Below are positions 10,601 to 21,589 of a DNA stretch of 64,000 nt, one piece after another. This stretch comes from Nematostella vectensis (Eukaryota > Cnidaria > Anthozoa > Actiniaria > Edwardsiidae). How positions within the stretch are numbered: the stretch's first letter is position 1; each line of letters starts with the position of its first letter. Made by a program: the position numbers and the translations under genes. The stretch is taken from contig NC_064044.1 in assembly GCF_932526225.1 (NCBI RefSeq), positions 3,436,092 through 3,500,091 of the forward strand, read 5' to 3'. The notes beneath the pieces are model-generated. The model searched no databases. It was given only the letters and a program-made list of their open reading frames with translations, and was not told where the DNA came from.

Positions 10601-11331
10601 TTCTACCCGGTGGGTGGTGTCCGCTGAATATAATAACTCTTGCTTAATGTAAAAAAAAAAATCGCATCTAAATGTAATACCAACGCTTAATGCAATAACA
10701 AATCAACGCTTAGTATAATAACACGCTAACTAGTGCCGTAGCAAGCCTCGAAATATTGGGAGGGGGGGCACGATACAGTAACATTAGGAAAATATTAGGG
10801 GGCACAGCCACGCCTCTACTGGTCATTTCTTTATAATGTTTGAAAATATTGGGGGGGGGAGGGGGTGCACATGCCCCACCACCTGCTAACGCTTAAAGTA
10901 ATAACTCCTAAACTCGAGAGACGATCAAAGTGATTGTAAGTCGTTAACAGGGCACAAGTAACGCGGAATACCTCAACTGCTCAAACGTTAGAAATACCGC
11001 TTTATTCTGAATAAATACACATCACAAAAGCAATGAGAGTTTATTGTGACCGTTATTTTAGGATATAAGACAATTATAGCACAATTACAGGAGGTGAACA
11101 TCGTGAAAATATTCAAGCTAGTTTCTTGGATTGACTGGAGACTGACTAAGAGGCTGGTAAGCCTGTGGTTAGGGTCAAGGGGTGCAACAAAAGGCCATGT
11201 GACGTCACGCAACCAGAGATAACTAGCGACCAATATACAGAGGTGTACCCAGCCGAGGGGGTAGGCAGTCATATGTATCATACGGGTCATGTAGTTTGCT
11301 AAAAATACGACTCTTCTCGCATACTCTACAG
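10601..11331 (+). other. spacer between SGNH gene and Hint exon
   Basis: The sequence has short repeats of the type AACGCTTAATGYAATAA and two G-run segments preceding GGGGGCACAGCC and GTGCACATGCCCC, which look like transposon remnants. It ends in the pyrimidine-rich acceptor of the Hint exon. The equivalent spacer in copy B holds the LINE. Confidence 0.5.
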
Positions 11332-11990
11332 ATCAGACCATCGAGACGGGCAAGCGATGTTTCCCTGGCAACGGAAAATCCGAGCTAGAATCCGGTGTGC
11401 AAATGTACATACGGGACTTGCGCATCGGAGACCGCATCAAGACCGTGGGCTCAAGTGGTGACGTAATTTATAGCGATGTCATAGCCTTCCTCCACAAGAA
11501 CACTAACATAGTAGTTGAGTTTGTTGCACTGCATTTAACCGGTGAACACCGCATTATTATTTCAGCTAAGCATTTGATTTTTGTCTCTAAAAATGGCAAT
11601 TCTACTAGCGAGGCTATATTTGCCGACAGAGTTCACGTTGATGACACCGTGTACGTATTAGAGGGGGGTAAGCTAGTGGGTAAGAAAGTAGTCCGTGTTG
11701 CTATGGTGACAGAGAGTGGCATATATGCACCGCTGACCCGGGAAGGTACCCTAGTTGTCAATGGAGTATTTGCCTCTTGTTATGCACACTGGGAGTCGCA
11801 CCAAATCGCTCACGGTGTCATGCTACCGCTCAGGGCCTGGTACGACTTGTGGAACTTTTTTGGCCTTTCTTTTTCTGTTTTCGACATGCAAAATTCTGTC
11901 ACCGGGAATGAAATTCACTGGTTCGCATATGCTCTAATGAAGGCTAGATTTGCATTACCTAATAATTTGGCGTCATTTCTTGGGGCGTAA
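11332..11990 (+). CDS. hedgehog-type Hint (autoprocessing) terminal exon, copy A
   Basis: Exon with acceptor ATACTCTACAG, phase-1 entry, and a stop at 11990. After eight codons comes CFPGN, the canonical start of the Hint module, with catalytic Cys1 at 11358. Conserved features follow: LRIGDR, IYSDVIAFL, S69-A-K-H72 (the TxxH motif, Thr to Ser), FADRV, APLTREGTLVVN and ASCYA. The domain cleaves itself from the N-terminal protein through a thioester; hedgehog proteins then attach cholesterol. The residue matching the cholesterol-transfer base Asp46 is His here (FLHKN). About 50 residues after the Hint fold may form an adduct-recognition region. An internal ATG at 11403 is not a likely start, since it would remove Cys1. 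Confidence 0.85.
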
Positions 11991-12016
11991 CGCACAGTGA
12001 CGTTAAGGCACACATT

Positions 12017-12593
12017 ACGGGACTTGCGCTAAGAGATCACGTGACCTTTCTAGGTGGCAAATTCGCGCCAAAATAATCCATATCAGTCAATCTTGTTTTA
12101 AAAACTGTCGTTTTTCTAGCTTGCTCGGTCATTTCCTTATTAGGCATTACATACCATATTTGGGAGTCCGCTTCAATCATTTTTTCGCTATTTTTATCGC
12201 TCTAGAGCTTTGTAAAACGCGAATTTCCACGTAAACTTGCAGGAATTCGTGTTTACTACGGTTTTACTTGCAGCCATCTTGGAAATGGAGCCTAGTCCCT
12301 AACGTTTTGGAATATCACAGATCTCCCCCGCGCTCGCCCCTCTTTTAGACCATTTAGAAAAACGACAGACATTGATTGATATGACAGAAAAGACTGAGCC
12401 CGTCACTCCAGAAAACGACGAAAAAATACAATCTTTAAATGAAAATTAACCCTTTCTGAGCAAAATAAATTATGGCTTATTCATAAGCGCGAAATAAGTT
12501 GCTTTTTGTTGCTTTTATTTTGCCGCTAAAGCCTGAGCGCGCGCTAGCTTGCCACCCAAAAAGTCACGTGATCTCTTAGCGCAAGTCTCAGGT
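12017..12593. mobile_element. MITE with CACGTG-containing inverted termini (copy A)
   Basis: Inverted termini GACTTGCGCTAAGAGATCA, then CGTGAC and GGTGGCAA, lie at both ends. The interior has no coding capacity. Further copies or single ends of this family lie near 6541, 19411-19953, 30896, 34970 and 41709. It follows the stop codon of the Hint exon closely and was duplicated with it. Confidence 0.85.
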
Positions 12594-13137
12594 AATAAAG
12601 TCACAAAAATCACAATTGAAATCTGTATTGCAAAGAAAAAGGATACGGTACTGATCAGGGGCTCGTCTGCGTCCCGGTAATAATGTATTATACAATGAAG
12701 TGAAACTTTTTTTTCTTACGCGGAGAGGATGTAATATATCGCATGTAAAAACACGTCGCGCATTTACACGCCTCGTAGTTAAATGTAGTTTAGCCTGCCG
12801 GGGTAGCCTGGGTACCAGGGGCTGGAGCTTCACTCGTTTACTGACACGTGACACGCCGGTCTTGGCTCTAGTACCCAGGGTAGCTCTTATTCGGGGTTAT
12901 TCGCAGGCGTGTACACAGGGGGGGGGGTGCGCATGGTGCGCGCGCACCCCCCTTGGCGTACGAAAGTAGGTCATCGCAGTACAAGGCACATCTCAGCCAA
13001 GTGTTTCATGGTCTATTATCACTATTTTGTTCCTACTGCCCTTGCCTCAGCGGCCAGGAACGCCTAGCACATATTTTATCAATACAAAAATCATGTTGAT
13101 TCGATAATATTCTAGTCCTAGACTTCATTCTAGAAAG

Positions 13138-13914
13138 ATGAATATCGTTTTTGGAAATGGCCGTTTTCTAGCGGCCTTGATCGTTTTGGTCTTACTTGCG
13201 CTGGTAGTAGCGGTGATGCAAAATAGATCTGGCATTAAGAAGAAGTTAAAAGAGCATACATGGAAAGAGAGTAATATCAAGATTTTAAGCTTCGGGGACT
13301 CGCTTACTGCAGGAGCTATAACGCGAGGAGATGATCAAAACATGCACCCTTACTCAAAACAGTTACAGGAATTACTATCACAGCATTTTAAGAAGGAATT
13401 TAAGGTGCAATCTGACGGTTTACCCGGAGATAGAGTTCAAGCTGGCATGGCTTCAAGATTAAGGAAACAACTGGTGCGAGACAAGTTCGACTGGATCATC
13501 ATACTAGCCGGGACAAACGATTTGAGTTATCAATACATGAAGCGAAAAGAGTTCCCTCGTGTTACGATAAATGGTATGCTTAAATCGTTGATAAATTTGC
13601 ATGAAATGTCACAAACCAATGGTACAAGAACGGTGGTTGTAACAGTGCCAGCCCGCGAATGCGAAGAAAAAGAACCAATATGTATTCGACACAAATTAGA
13701 GAGGAAAAAGTTCAACAAACATCTGCGAATTTACGCAGAGAAAAATAAGCCAAAAACCATCGTCGCAGACGTGGCTAAGGAGATGCCATTTAAAAAGTTC
13801 AAGTCGCTATGGAGTAAAGATGGATTACATTTTACTGAGAAGGGTTATGATAAACTTGCTACCATAATATTTAGTGCACTAAAGAGTGAAATGGAGAAAA
13901 CGATGACGCCATGA
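13138..13914 (+). CDS. membrane-anchored SGNH/GDSL hydrolase, copy B
   Basis: 258-residue paralogue of the gene at 9824 with the same N-terminal anchor and all four SGNH blocks intact (Ser55, Gly97, Asn127, Asp228/His231). Differences are few, for example a Thr to Ala change in the anchor and TLTRG to AITRG after the nucleophile block. Both copies remain fully open, which suggests either a recent duplication or retained function. Confidence 0.9.
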   Translation: MNIVFGNGRFLAALIVLVLLALVVAVMQNRSGIKKKLKEHTWKESNIKILSFGDSLTAGAITRGDDQNMHPYSKQLQELLSQHFKKEFKVQSDGLPGDRVQAGMASRLRKQLVRDKFDWIIILAGTNDLSYQYMKRKEFPRVTINGMLKSLINLHEMSQTNGTRTVVVTVPARECEEKEPICIRHKLERKKFNKHLRIYAEKNKPKTIVADVAKEMPFKKFKSLWSKDGLHFTEKGYDKLATIIFSALKSEMEKTMTP

Positions 13915-15221
13915 TTCTACCCGGTGGGTGGTGTACAACCGCTGAATATAATAACTCTCGCTTAATGTAAAAAAAATCGCATCTAAATGTAATACCAACA
14001 CTTAATGCAATAACAAATCAACGCTTAGTATAATAACACGCTAACTAGTGCCGTAGCAAGCCTCGAAATATTGGGAGGGGGGGCACGATACAGTAACATT
14101 AGGAAAATATTAGGGGGCACAGCCACGCCCCTACTGGTCATTTCTTTATAATGTTTGAAAATATTGGGGGGGGGAGGGGGTGCACATGCCCCACCACCTG
14201 CTAACGCTTAAAGTAATAACTCCTAAACTCGAGAGACGATCAAAGTGATTGCAAGTCGTTAACAGGGCACAAGTAACGCGGAATACCTCAACTGCTCAAA
14301 CGTTAGAAATACCGCTTTATTCTGAATAAATACACATCACAAAAGCAATGAGAGTTTATTGTGACCGTTATTTTAGGATATAAGACAATTATAGCACAAT
14401 TACAGGAGGTGAAAATCGTGAAAATATTCGAGCTAGTTTCTTGGATTGACTGGAGACTGACTAAGAGGCTGCCTGTGCTAAGTTTTACCCTTAACCTGCT
14501 TTCAACACATCCCGAACGCACTTTATGTGTATCTAAGGATGTTTACAGGAAATTGGTTTCTTCTGACTGGATTACATCTCAAAATAAGTACGCAAAATGG
14601 GATATTCTGACCAGCTCTCGAGATGGTTTCTGTGATCCATCCGCCTGGATTTGCATAAGAGAACAAAGGAGGTTATCGCCATCAACGCCTCAAGACAATG
14701 GACACCAAGCCGAAACCAGCGAAGCGAATTATTCAACTCGACAACGAGCCAGGACAACTTTGAGCCTATTCTGCGAAAGTATACGGTGATACAAGACCCA
14801 AGCAGCCTCTTACAATCTTACGGTGAATAATATTACTCATGTAGACTGTGGCAGTATCATTTCTTGGCTCTCCTTTCGCACCACAGGATTCCCGTCTTCA
14901 TTTGTCCCATCATCTGCCACAGGGTACCCGCCAAATCGCTGGAATGCTTCACATGGGTTCACTTGTTGATCATCGGGTGCGCATGGAATTCAGTATCAGG
15001 ATTAAACGCGCCAAACGCCCGTGCGCGTATTATACTAACAGTACCGCTACTTTCCATTGTCTCCTCGAAGGAGATTTAATCTTCAAACTGAATCCCGGCC
15101 CTTCAAACAATGGGAGCGCCAAAAAGGATTGCGCCACCTCCAAGAACAAAGCGTCTCGTCGGACTCCAGCGCCTGTATGCCCTGTTTACGATAAAGCAGC
15201 ATATGCAATCAGAAGCGGTAT

Positions 15222-17552
15222 GTGTGCGCGACGTGCAAACACACAACTCACGCACGGTGCGCGTCAATCTCTGGCCTCAACATTAAAACATTTCGCTTCG
15301 ATTCTCCATGCAGCTGGACTTGCTCTAATTGTTTGCTATCTGAAATGCCGTTCTTTGGACAGCGGTCTATAAATACATCCGGACCATCTGATGGAAACCC
15401 TGTGCATGACGATTCTCACTTATGTGCTCTTAAGGAGAGAGAACATCAACTCAAGATCATGCATATAAATACCCAATGCATGACTTCCACTTTTGACAGC
15501 CTCCTCCACATGGTCAACCGCTATTCCCTTGACATTATCACTATGAGCGAAACCTGGTTAAAGGAAAATAAACTTCTTCTACAGCATGTAACTATACCTG
15601 GGTATGTTCATGCCTTCAACAACAGGGATAAAAAGAAAGGCGGCGGCGTTGGTGTATATGTCAAGGAGTCAATTGAATTCAAAAGGAGAACTGATATAAA
15701 AAGGCGATATCCTGCAATGGAACATCTCTGGCTGGAAATCAAGGGACGCAACAGGCACAGTAATTTGCTGTTGGGTGTAGTCTACAGGTCTGGAGCTATT
15801 ATGACATACTCTGACTGGTTAGACACCTTCGAGTCACTCTTATCCGATCTGTCCATCTCCTGGCATGGGATGCTGTTAGTCACTGGAGACGTTAATGTGG
15901 ACCTCTTCCGCCCATCGGAATGCTATGTGCGCAAGTATATGGACGTGCTGGAATCCTTGAATTTAACGCAGCTTGTTACCAAGGCAACACGCACTACTCT
16001 ACACTCTGAGACACTAATCGACCATATGATTACGGACTTGCCTAAACAAGTGTCGTACTGTGACGTCCTCCCGTGTCCGCAAATAGGTGACCATGAAGCA
16101 CCCTACGTGTGCATGAATATTCGCGTTACGCGTTTTACCCCCAGATACAAGTACATACGCGATGAGCGCAACTTTGATGAACATGCTTTCACAAATGACA
16201 TTGAACAGCTTCCTCTTAGTATCGTTTATTCCACTAGCGATCCCGAGATGCAGCTCGAAATGCTTAATACTTTATTGCGCGAATGCATTGATCGTCATGC
16301 TCCGCTCAAGCGCACCAAGGTGACGCGACCACCCTCGCCCTGGTTGAAGGAACTTGACATCCAAAAGCTCCAACAGGATTGTCGTAACATGCGCACTGAG
16401 GCACGCAAAGATAAGAGTGATTCAATTTGGAACTCTTTCAGGGAGAAACGTAACCAGCTCAAGGCTATGATTGGCAAAGCGAAGCGTAATTTCTATTACA
16501 AAGCACTGTCGTCAGTCAAAGCCAAAGATGTGTGGAGGGTGATTCACCGGATACTCCACCCAAACCCTCAGCCTCTCAGGTTTGACCCTGATGAACTTAA
16601 CACACATTTCGCCTCTACTGCTGAGCGTGTTACTGGTGCCACGCCCACCTCTGCTAATAACATCTCGGATCTTATCCAGTCTCTACCGGAAGATCCTGTT
16701 TGGGCTTTTACGCTGAAGCCTGTCTCATGTCTTCAAGTTCTAGCAGCACTCAAGAAATTAAGATCAGACTGTTCATGTGGCCCAGATGGGATCCCTGTGA
16801 CATTCATCAAACACGCCGCTGACCATCTGGCTTCACCATTGACCCACATTTTAAATACCTGTATCTTGCAAGAGTATTTTCCATCCGCCTGGAAAGTGGC
16901 TCGTATAAGCCCTATACCCAAGCAGTCTGATGTAAAGGACAGGAATGACTTACGTCCCATCTCTATCTTACCTGTCCTCTCAGAAGTCTATGAGCGCTTA
17001 GTGCTTGGTCAAATGAGTGACTTTGTCTCCAGTGGTCCTGACAGCATCTTAAAGGACACTGTTAGTGCATATAGGAAAGGTCACAGCACAACAACAAGTC
17101 TCCTTGCAATAAAAGATGACATTACTAAAGCAATGAAGCGTGGGGAAGTAACCTTAGCTGTCTTAGCCGACTTCTCCAAGGCTTTTGACACCGTTGCGTA
17201 TGAAGTTGTCTTGAAGAAACTACACCATCTTGGTTTTTCAAAGTCATTTTTGATGTGGGCCACCAGCTATTTAACAGGACGAAAGCAGTTTGTGCAAATC
17301 GACGACAAGAGCTCTAGATTGGCGGACGGGTATTTCGGTGTACCACAGGGATCAGTGTTGGGCCCCTTATTATTCAATCTATACGTCAACGATCTCTCAG
17401 AGCATCTGAGCCTTGTTACATGCCATCAGTACGCCAATGACACCACGTTTTATGCTTACGCCAAACCTTGTGACATCAGTGACTGTGAAAGACGCCTGCA
17501 TCGGCTGTCGATCGGCTGTCATCTTGGTCGAGTGAGTGTAACCTCACTCTAA
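15222..17552 (+). pseudogene. LINE ORF2: PHD finger, endonuclease, reverse transcriptase (inactive)
   Basis: The main open part of the LINE. It begins within a PHD-like zinc finger (CATCKHTTHARC, then WTCSNC) whose first half is in another frame upstream, so there is a frameshift near 15215. The endonuclease is visible from HINTQCM through SETWL and GDVNVD. Reverse transcriptase blocks follow: GPDGIPV, LRPISIL, VLADFSKAFD and GVPQGSVLGPLLF. The catalytic box reads YANDT instead of YADDT, an Asp to Asn change that should abolish polymerisation. The frame then breaks; the C-terminal part continues at about 17573-18004 and in other frames to about 18260. Confidence 0.88.
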
Positions 17553-18412
17553 ATCCCAAAAAAACCAAAACCATGCTCTTGTCAACAGCACAGATGGCCC
17601 ATCGTCACAAGCTCGTCGAGCGCCAAGTCCAACTCACCGTTGACGGGCAGTCTCTCGAGAGGGTACAGTCCACTTGCCTCCTCGGCTCCGAAGTCCAACA
17701 GAACTTAAAGTGGAACAATGACATTAAAACAAAAATTAGTTCCTGTTATTCCACTTTGTCTGTTCTCGGAAAACTAAAGAACCTATCTCCTTTCCACGTG
17801 AGAAAGCAGCTAGCAGAGACTCTGGTCTTGTCGAGAAACGACTTTAACGATGTTGTAGCCTACCCTGCGCAGGATTATCTCTTAGCGCGCTTACAAAAAG
17901 TTCAGCTAGCCGCCGCGGGTTTTGTCACTAAGAGGTACGCTGGTTTAGAAGAAGTACTCAAAATAGGCTGGCTGCTATCACCGAAAGACGGGATTTCAGT
18001 CTAGCTAAACTAGCTTTCAAGGCTGTACATTTTACTAATTGGCCGGTACATCTTCGGCTTCAACAATATGTACCTGGCAGAACTTTAAGGTCCAGCAGTG
18101 AATTTAAACTTAGCACGGCCCACACACCTGGTACTTTCTCGTATAATGCCTCTCAAATGTTTAACATGTTACCAACTGCAACGAGAGAGGCTCGAGATTT
18201 CACAATGTTTAAGCGGAGCGCTAAGCTCTACCTCAGCAATAGAGCCAGGACCAGAGAAACCACACTTAATGCTAAATAGGAACATGTATGTTTTCTTGTA
18301 TATTTATATTTTTAAAATTTCAAGTTTATAGTATATTATTTATTATATTGTTAGTTAGTGTAGTTAGTTTCATTAGCATAGAAAAGCCTCTCATGTTGGA
18401 ATGCTAATAAAC

Positions 18413-18463
<51 letters not shown>

Positions 18464-18481
18464 TACTATTATTACTATTAC

Positions 18482-18561
<80 letters not shown>
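18413..18561 (+). repeat. (TTA)n tail of the LINE
   Basis: About 50 TTA repeats with a few TAC and CTA interruptions, directly at the 3' end of the LINE and next to the duplicated flank. This fits the short-repeat tails of the CR1/L2 group rather than poly(A). Confidence 0.9.
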
Positions 18562-18726
18562 TGGTTAGGGTCAAGAGTGCAACAAAAGGCCATGTGACGT
18601 CACGCAACCAGAGATAACTAGCGACCAATATACAGAGGTGTACCCAGCTGAGGGGGTAGGCAGTCATATGTATCATACGGGTCATGTAGTTTGCTAAAAA
18701 TACGACTCTTCTCGCATACTCTACAG

Positions 18727-19385
18727 ATCAGACCATCGAGACGGGCAAGCGATGTTTCCCTGGCAACGGAAAAGTCGAGCTAGAATCCGGTGTGCAAATG
18801 TACATACGGGACTTGCGCATCGGAGACCGCATCAAGACCGTGGGCTCAAGTGGTGACGTAATTTATAGCGATGTCATAGCCTTCCTCCACAAGAACACTA
18901 CCATAGTAGTTGAGTTTGTTGCACTGCATTTAACCGGTGAACACCGCATTATTATTTCAGCTAAGCATTTGATTTTTGTCTCTAAAAATGGCAATTCTAC
19001 TAGCGAGGCTATATTTGCCGACAGAGTTCACGTTGATGACACCGTGTACGTATTAGAGGGGGGTAAGCTAGTGGTTAAGAAAGTAGTCCGTGTTGCTATG
19101 GTTACAGAGAGTGGCATATATGCACCGCTGACCCGGGAAGGTACCCTAGTTGTCAATGGAGTATTTGCCTCTTGCTATGCACACTGGGAGTCGCACCAAA
19201 TCGCTCACGGTGTCATGCTACCGCTCAGGGCCTGGTACGACTTGTGGAACTTTTTTGGCCATTCTTTTTCTGTTTTCGACATGCAAAATTCTGTTACCGG
19301 GAATGAAATTCACTGGTACGCATATGCTCTAATGAAGGCTAGATTTGCATTACCTAATAATTTGGCGTCATTTCTTGGGGCGTAA
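18727..19385 (+). CDS. hedgehog-type Hint terminal exon, copy B
   Basis: Duplicate of the exon at 11332, with the same acceptor (CTCTACAG) and phase-1 entry; catalytic Cys1 in CFPGN is at 18753. All Hint motifs are retained, including S69/H72 and ASCYA. The unusual His in place of Asp46 (FLHKN) is also conserved. Differences are conservative, for example HKNTT for HKNTN and GHSFS for GLSFS. The LINE lies upstream in what would be intron, so splicing to it remains possible. The two Hint exons could serve as alternative last exons of one gene, or belong to two genes. Confidence 0.83.
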
Positions 19386-19410
19386 CGCACAGTGACGTTA
19401 AGGCACACAT

Positions 19411-19953
19411 TACGGGACTTGCGCTAAGAGATCACGTGACCTTTCTAGGTGGCAAATTCGCGCCAAAATAATCCATATCAGTCAATCTTGTTTTAAAAAC
19501 TGTCGTTTTTCTAGCTTGCTCGGTCATTTCCTTATTAGGCATTACATACCATATTTGGGAGTCCGCTTCAATCATTTTTTCGCTATTTTTATCGCTCTAG
19601 AGCTTTGTAAAACGCGAATTTCCACGTAAACTTGCAGGAATTCGTGTTTACTACGGTTTTACTTGCAACTATCTTGGAAATGGAGCCTAGTCCCTAACGT
19701 TTTGGAATATCACAGATCTCCCTCGCGCTCGCCCCTCTTTTAGACCATTTAGAAAAACGACAGCCATTGATTGATATGACAGAAAAGACTGCGCCCGTCA
19801 CTCCAGAAAACGACGAAAAAATACAATCTTTAAATGAAAATTAACAAGCGCGAAATAAGTTGCTTTTTGTTGCTGTTATTTTGCCGCTAAAAGCCTGAGC
19901 GCGCGCTAGTTTTCCACCCAAAAAGTCACGTGATCTCTTAGCGCAAGTCTCAG
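19411..19953. mobile_element. MITE with CACGTG-containing inverted termini (copy B)
   Basis: Copy of the element at 12017 carried by the segmental duplication. It has an internal deletion of about 35 bases after AAAATTAAC, with a short repeated AAG at the junction. Confidence 0.85.
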
Positions 19954-20311
19954 GTAATAAAGTCACAAGAATCACAATTGAAATCTGTATTGCAAAGAAA
20001 AAGGATACGGTACTGATCAGGGGCTCGTCTGCGTCTCGGTAATAATGTATTATACAATGAAGTGAAACTTTTTTTTCTTACGCGGAGAGGATGTAATATA
20101 TCGCATGTAAAAACACGTCGCGCATTTACACGCCTCGTAGTTAAATGTAGTTTAGCCTGCCGGGGTAGCCTGGGTACCAGGGGCTTCAGCTTCACTCGTT
20201 TACTGACACGTGACACGCCGGTCTTGGCTCTAGTACCCAGGGTAGCTCTTATTCGGGGTTATTCGCAGGCGCGCCCCCCCCCCCCCCTCCTTGGCGTACA
20301 AAAGTGGGTCA

Positions 20312-21589
20312 TTTCAAGATACATATGATTGTGTACCCCCCCTCTCAGCCAATCCTGAGTACGCGCCTGATTCGGAAATGTTTTGATTTCGAGTATTGGG
20401 AACTCTGTGGCGCCAATCACTTCCGAATAAGCCCAAACGAGAGCCGGCTAGCGGGTTACACGTAGTTCAAATGTTTCTACAGCTTGTCTGTAGTCTTCCT
20501 TCCAGCGCGGCCGCGGAGCTCCATGGGTATAGAAATATGGTACAGCTTGTCTGTAGTCTTTCTGGTTATACCAGAAAAATAAAAAAGGCGTTCATTTTGT
20601 TGTCGTTATACTGTCATCATCAAAATTTAAGATATAATAATCATGCTATCATCGATCCTACAAAAGAAACTGTAAACTTGTTGTAAACTGTAAACTAGAT
20701 GAAAGTACTGGAAATGATGCTCTATTCGGTTTTCTATTCGGCTCAACGCTGCGAAATAAAATTTAAATCTTATTTTTAACTGTTCAAAGTTTCAAAATTA
20801 AAGAAATAAACACCATTGGGGCTTGTTATTGCAGTTTATCTGATAAATCTACTAGACTTGAATGATTTGGCGAGTCTTTAACTGAAAAAAAGACCGTTTT
20901 TTGGCGGTAAAGGGGAGGGCGGAACCCTTTTTCCCCCTTGTTCATTTTTACAATTTTACACCTACCTATGTAGCGGCTCAAGGGAGAGGGACTGGGGGGG
21001 GAGGAGACGAGAGAAGAAAATGCGAGCGCGCGGCCGAGTCCCCCCCCCCCTCCCTTGATGAGCCGCTTCGCAGGCTATTTTTTTTTTTTACAAAGAAATG
21101 ATACGTCGATAAAAAGGCAGTTTGACGACTGTAGAGGATATGTTACAGGAAATGTATGAAGATGAACAGAAAAATTGAGACATTTTTTTAAACACATCCA
21201 TTAATACTACGCCCCAGGAAGCCAGTAAAATATAGGCCAAAACATCAAAACGTTAGGAAAGCAAATTAAGCATTACTAGACCCAGATACTAAAGGATTCA
21301 TCCAAGGCAAAGACGACCTTCAAAAGCGCATCCAAGCAATGAAAAAGAATTTACTCCGTTGGAAAAATATCAATTTTGATTTCTGACAAATTCGTAAACA
21401 AATGCTTAAACTCAGAAACATTTCAAAGACACCAAATTCCGAACTACAAATAGAGACAAGCAAACACAGATCAAGTCACAAATAGATAAATACCTTTATT
21501 TTGCTTTCCATCAGGCCCCATTTTACAGCCATCAGCCGCAATAATAAATGCTAGTACCTTCATTACAAGCGAGCTGCCCTGCGCAAAAG
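20312..21589. other. intergenic, no gene recognised
   Basis: The sequence holds a short direct duplication (TACAGCTTGTCTGTAGTCTT, near 20478 and 20541) and C-, G- and T-runs. No coding exon or RNA gene could be supported. Confidence 0.5.

Larger units (their letters stand above)
9658..12973 (+). repeat. tandem segmental duplication, copy A
   Basis: First unit of a head-to-tail duplication of about 3.3 kb. It begins TCGCAGTACAAGGCACA and ends just before the same sequence starts again at 12974. It contains an SGNH hydrolase gene, a Hint exon and a MITE. Identity with copy B is very high along its length, apart from small indels and the LINE in copy B. Confidence 0.93.
14478..18563 (+). mobile_element. 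degenerate CR1/L2-like LINE with TTA-repeat tail
   Basis: The boundaries come from comparison with the empty site in copy A near 11155-11185: the flank GACTAAGAGGCTG lies on the left and GGTTAGGGTCAAG on the right. Inside are a leading open frame (14478-14789), a PHD-like zinc finger, an endonuclease, a reverse transcriptase and a degraded 3' domain, then a (TTA)n tail. About five bases of target (GTAAG) appear lost. Several frame breaks show the copy is dead. Confidence 0.88.
12974..20311 (+). repeat. tandem segmental duplication, copy B (with LINE insertion)
   Basis: Second unit of the duplication, which begins immediately after copy A with TCGCAGTACAAGGCACA. It carries the same SGNH gene, Hint exon and MITE. 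It is longer because a LINE of about 4.1 kb lies at 14478-18563; without it the unit is about 3.25 kb. The MITE copy has lost about 35 bases that copy A retains. The end is marked by GGCGTAC followed by AAAGTGGGTCAT. Confidence 0.93.

Noticed and set aside
11397-11990. Free-standing gene starting at GTG 11397 or ATG 11403
   Set aside because: The catalytic CFPGN lies upstream in the same frame behind a good acceptor, so this is an exon rather than a complete gene.
18351-18685. Poly(Asn) and poly(Ile) frames
   Set aside because: (TTA)n tail of the LINE read on the minus strand.
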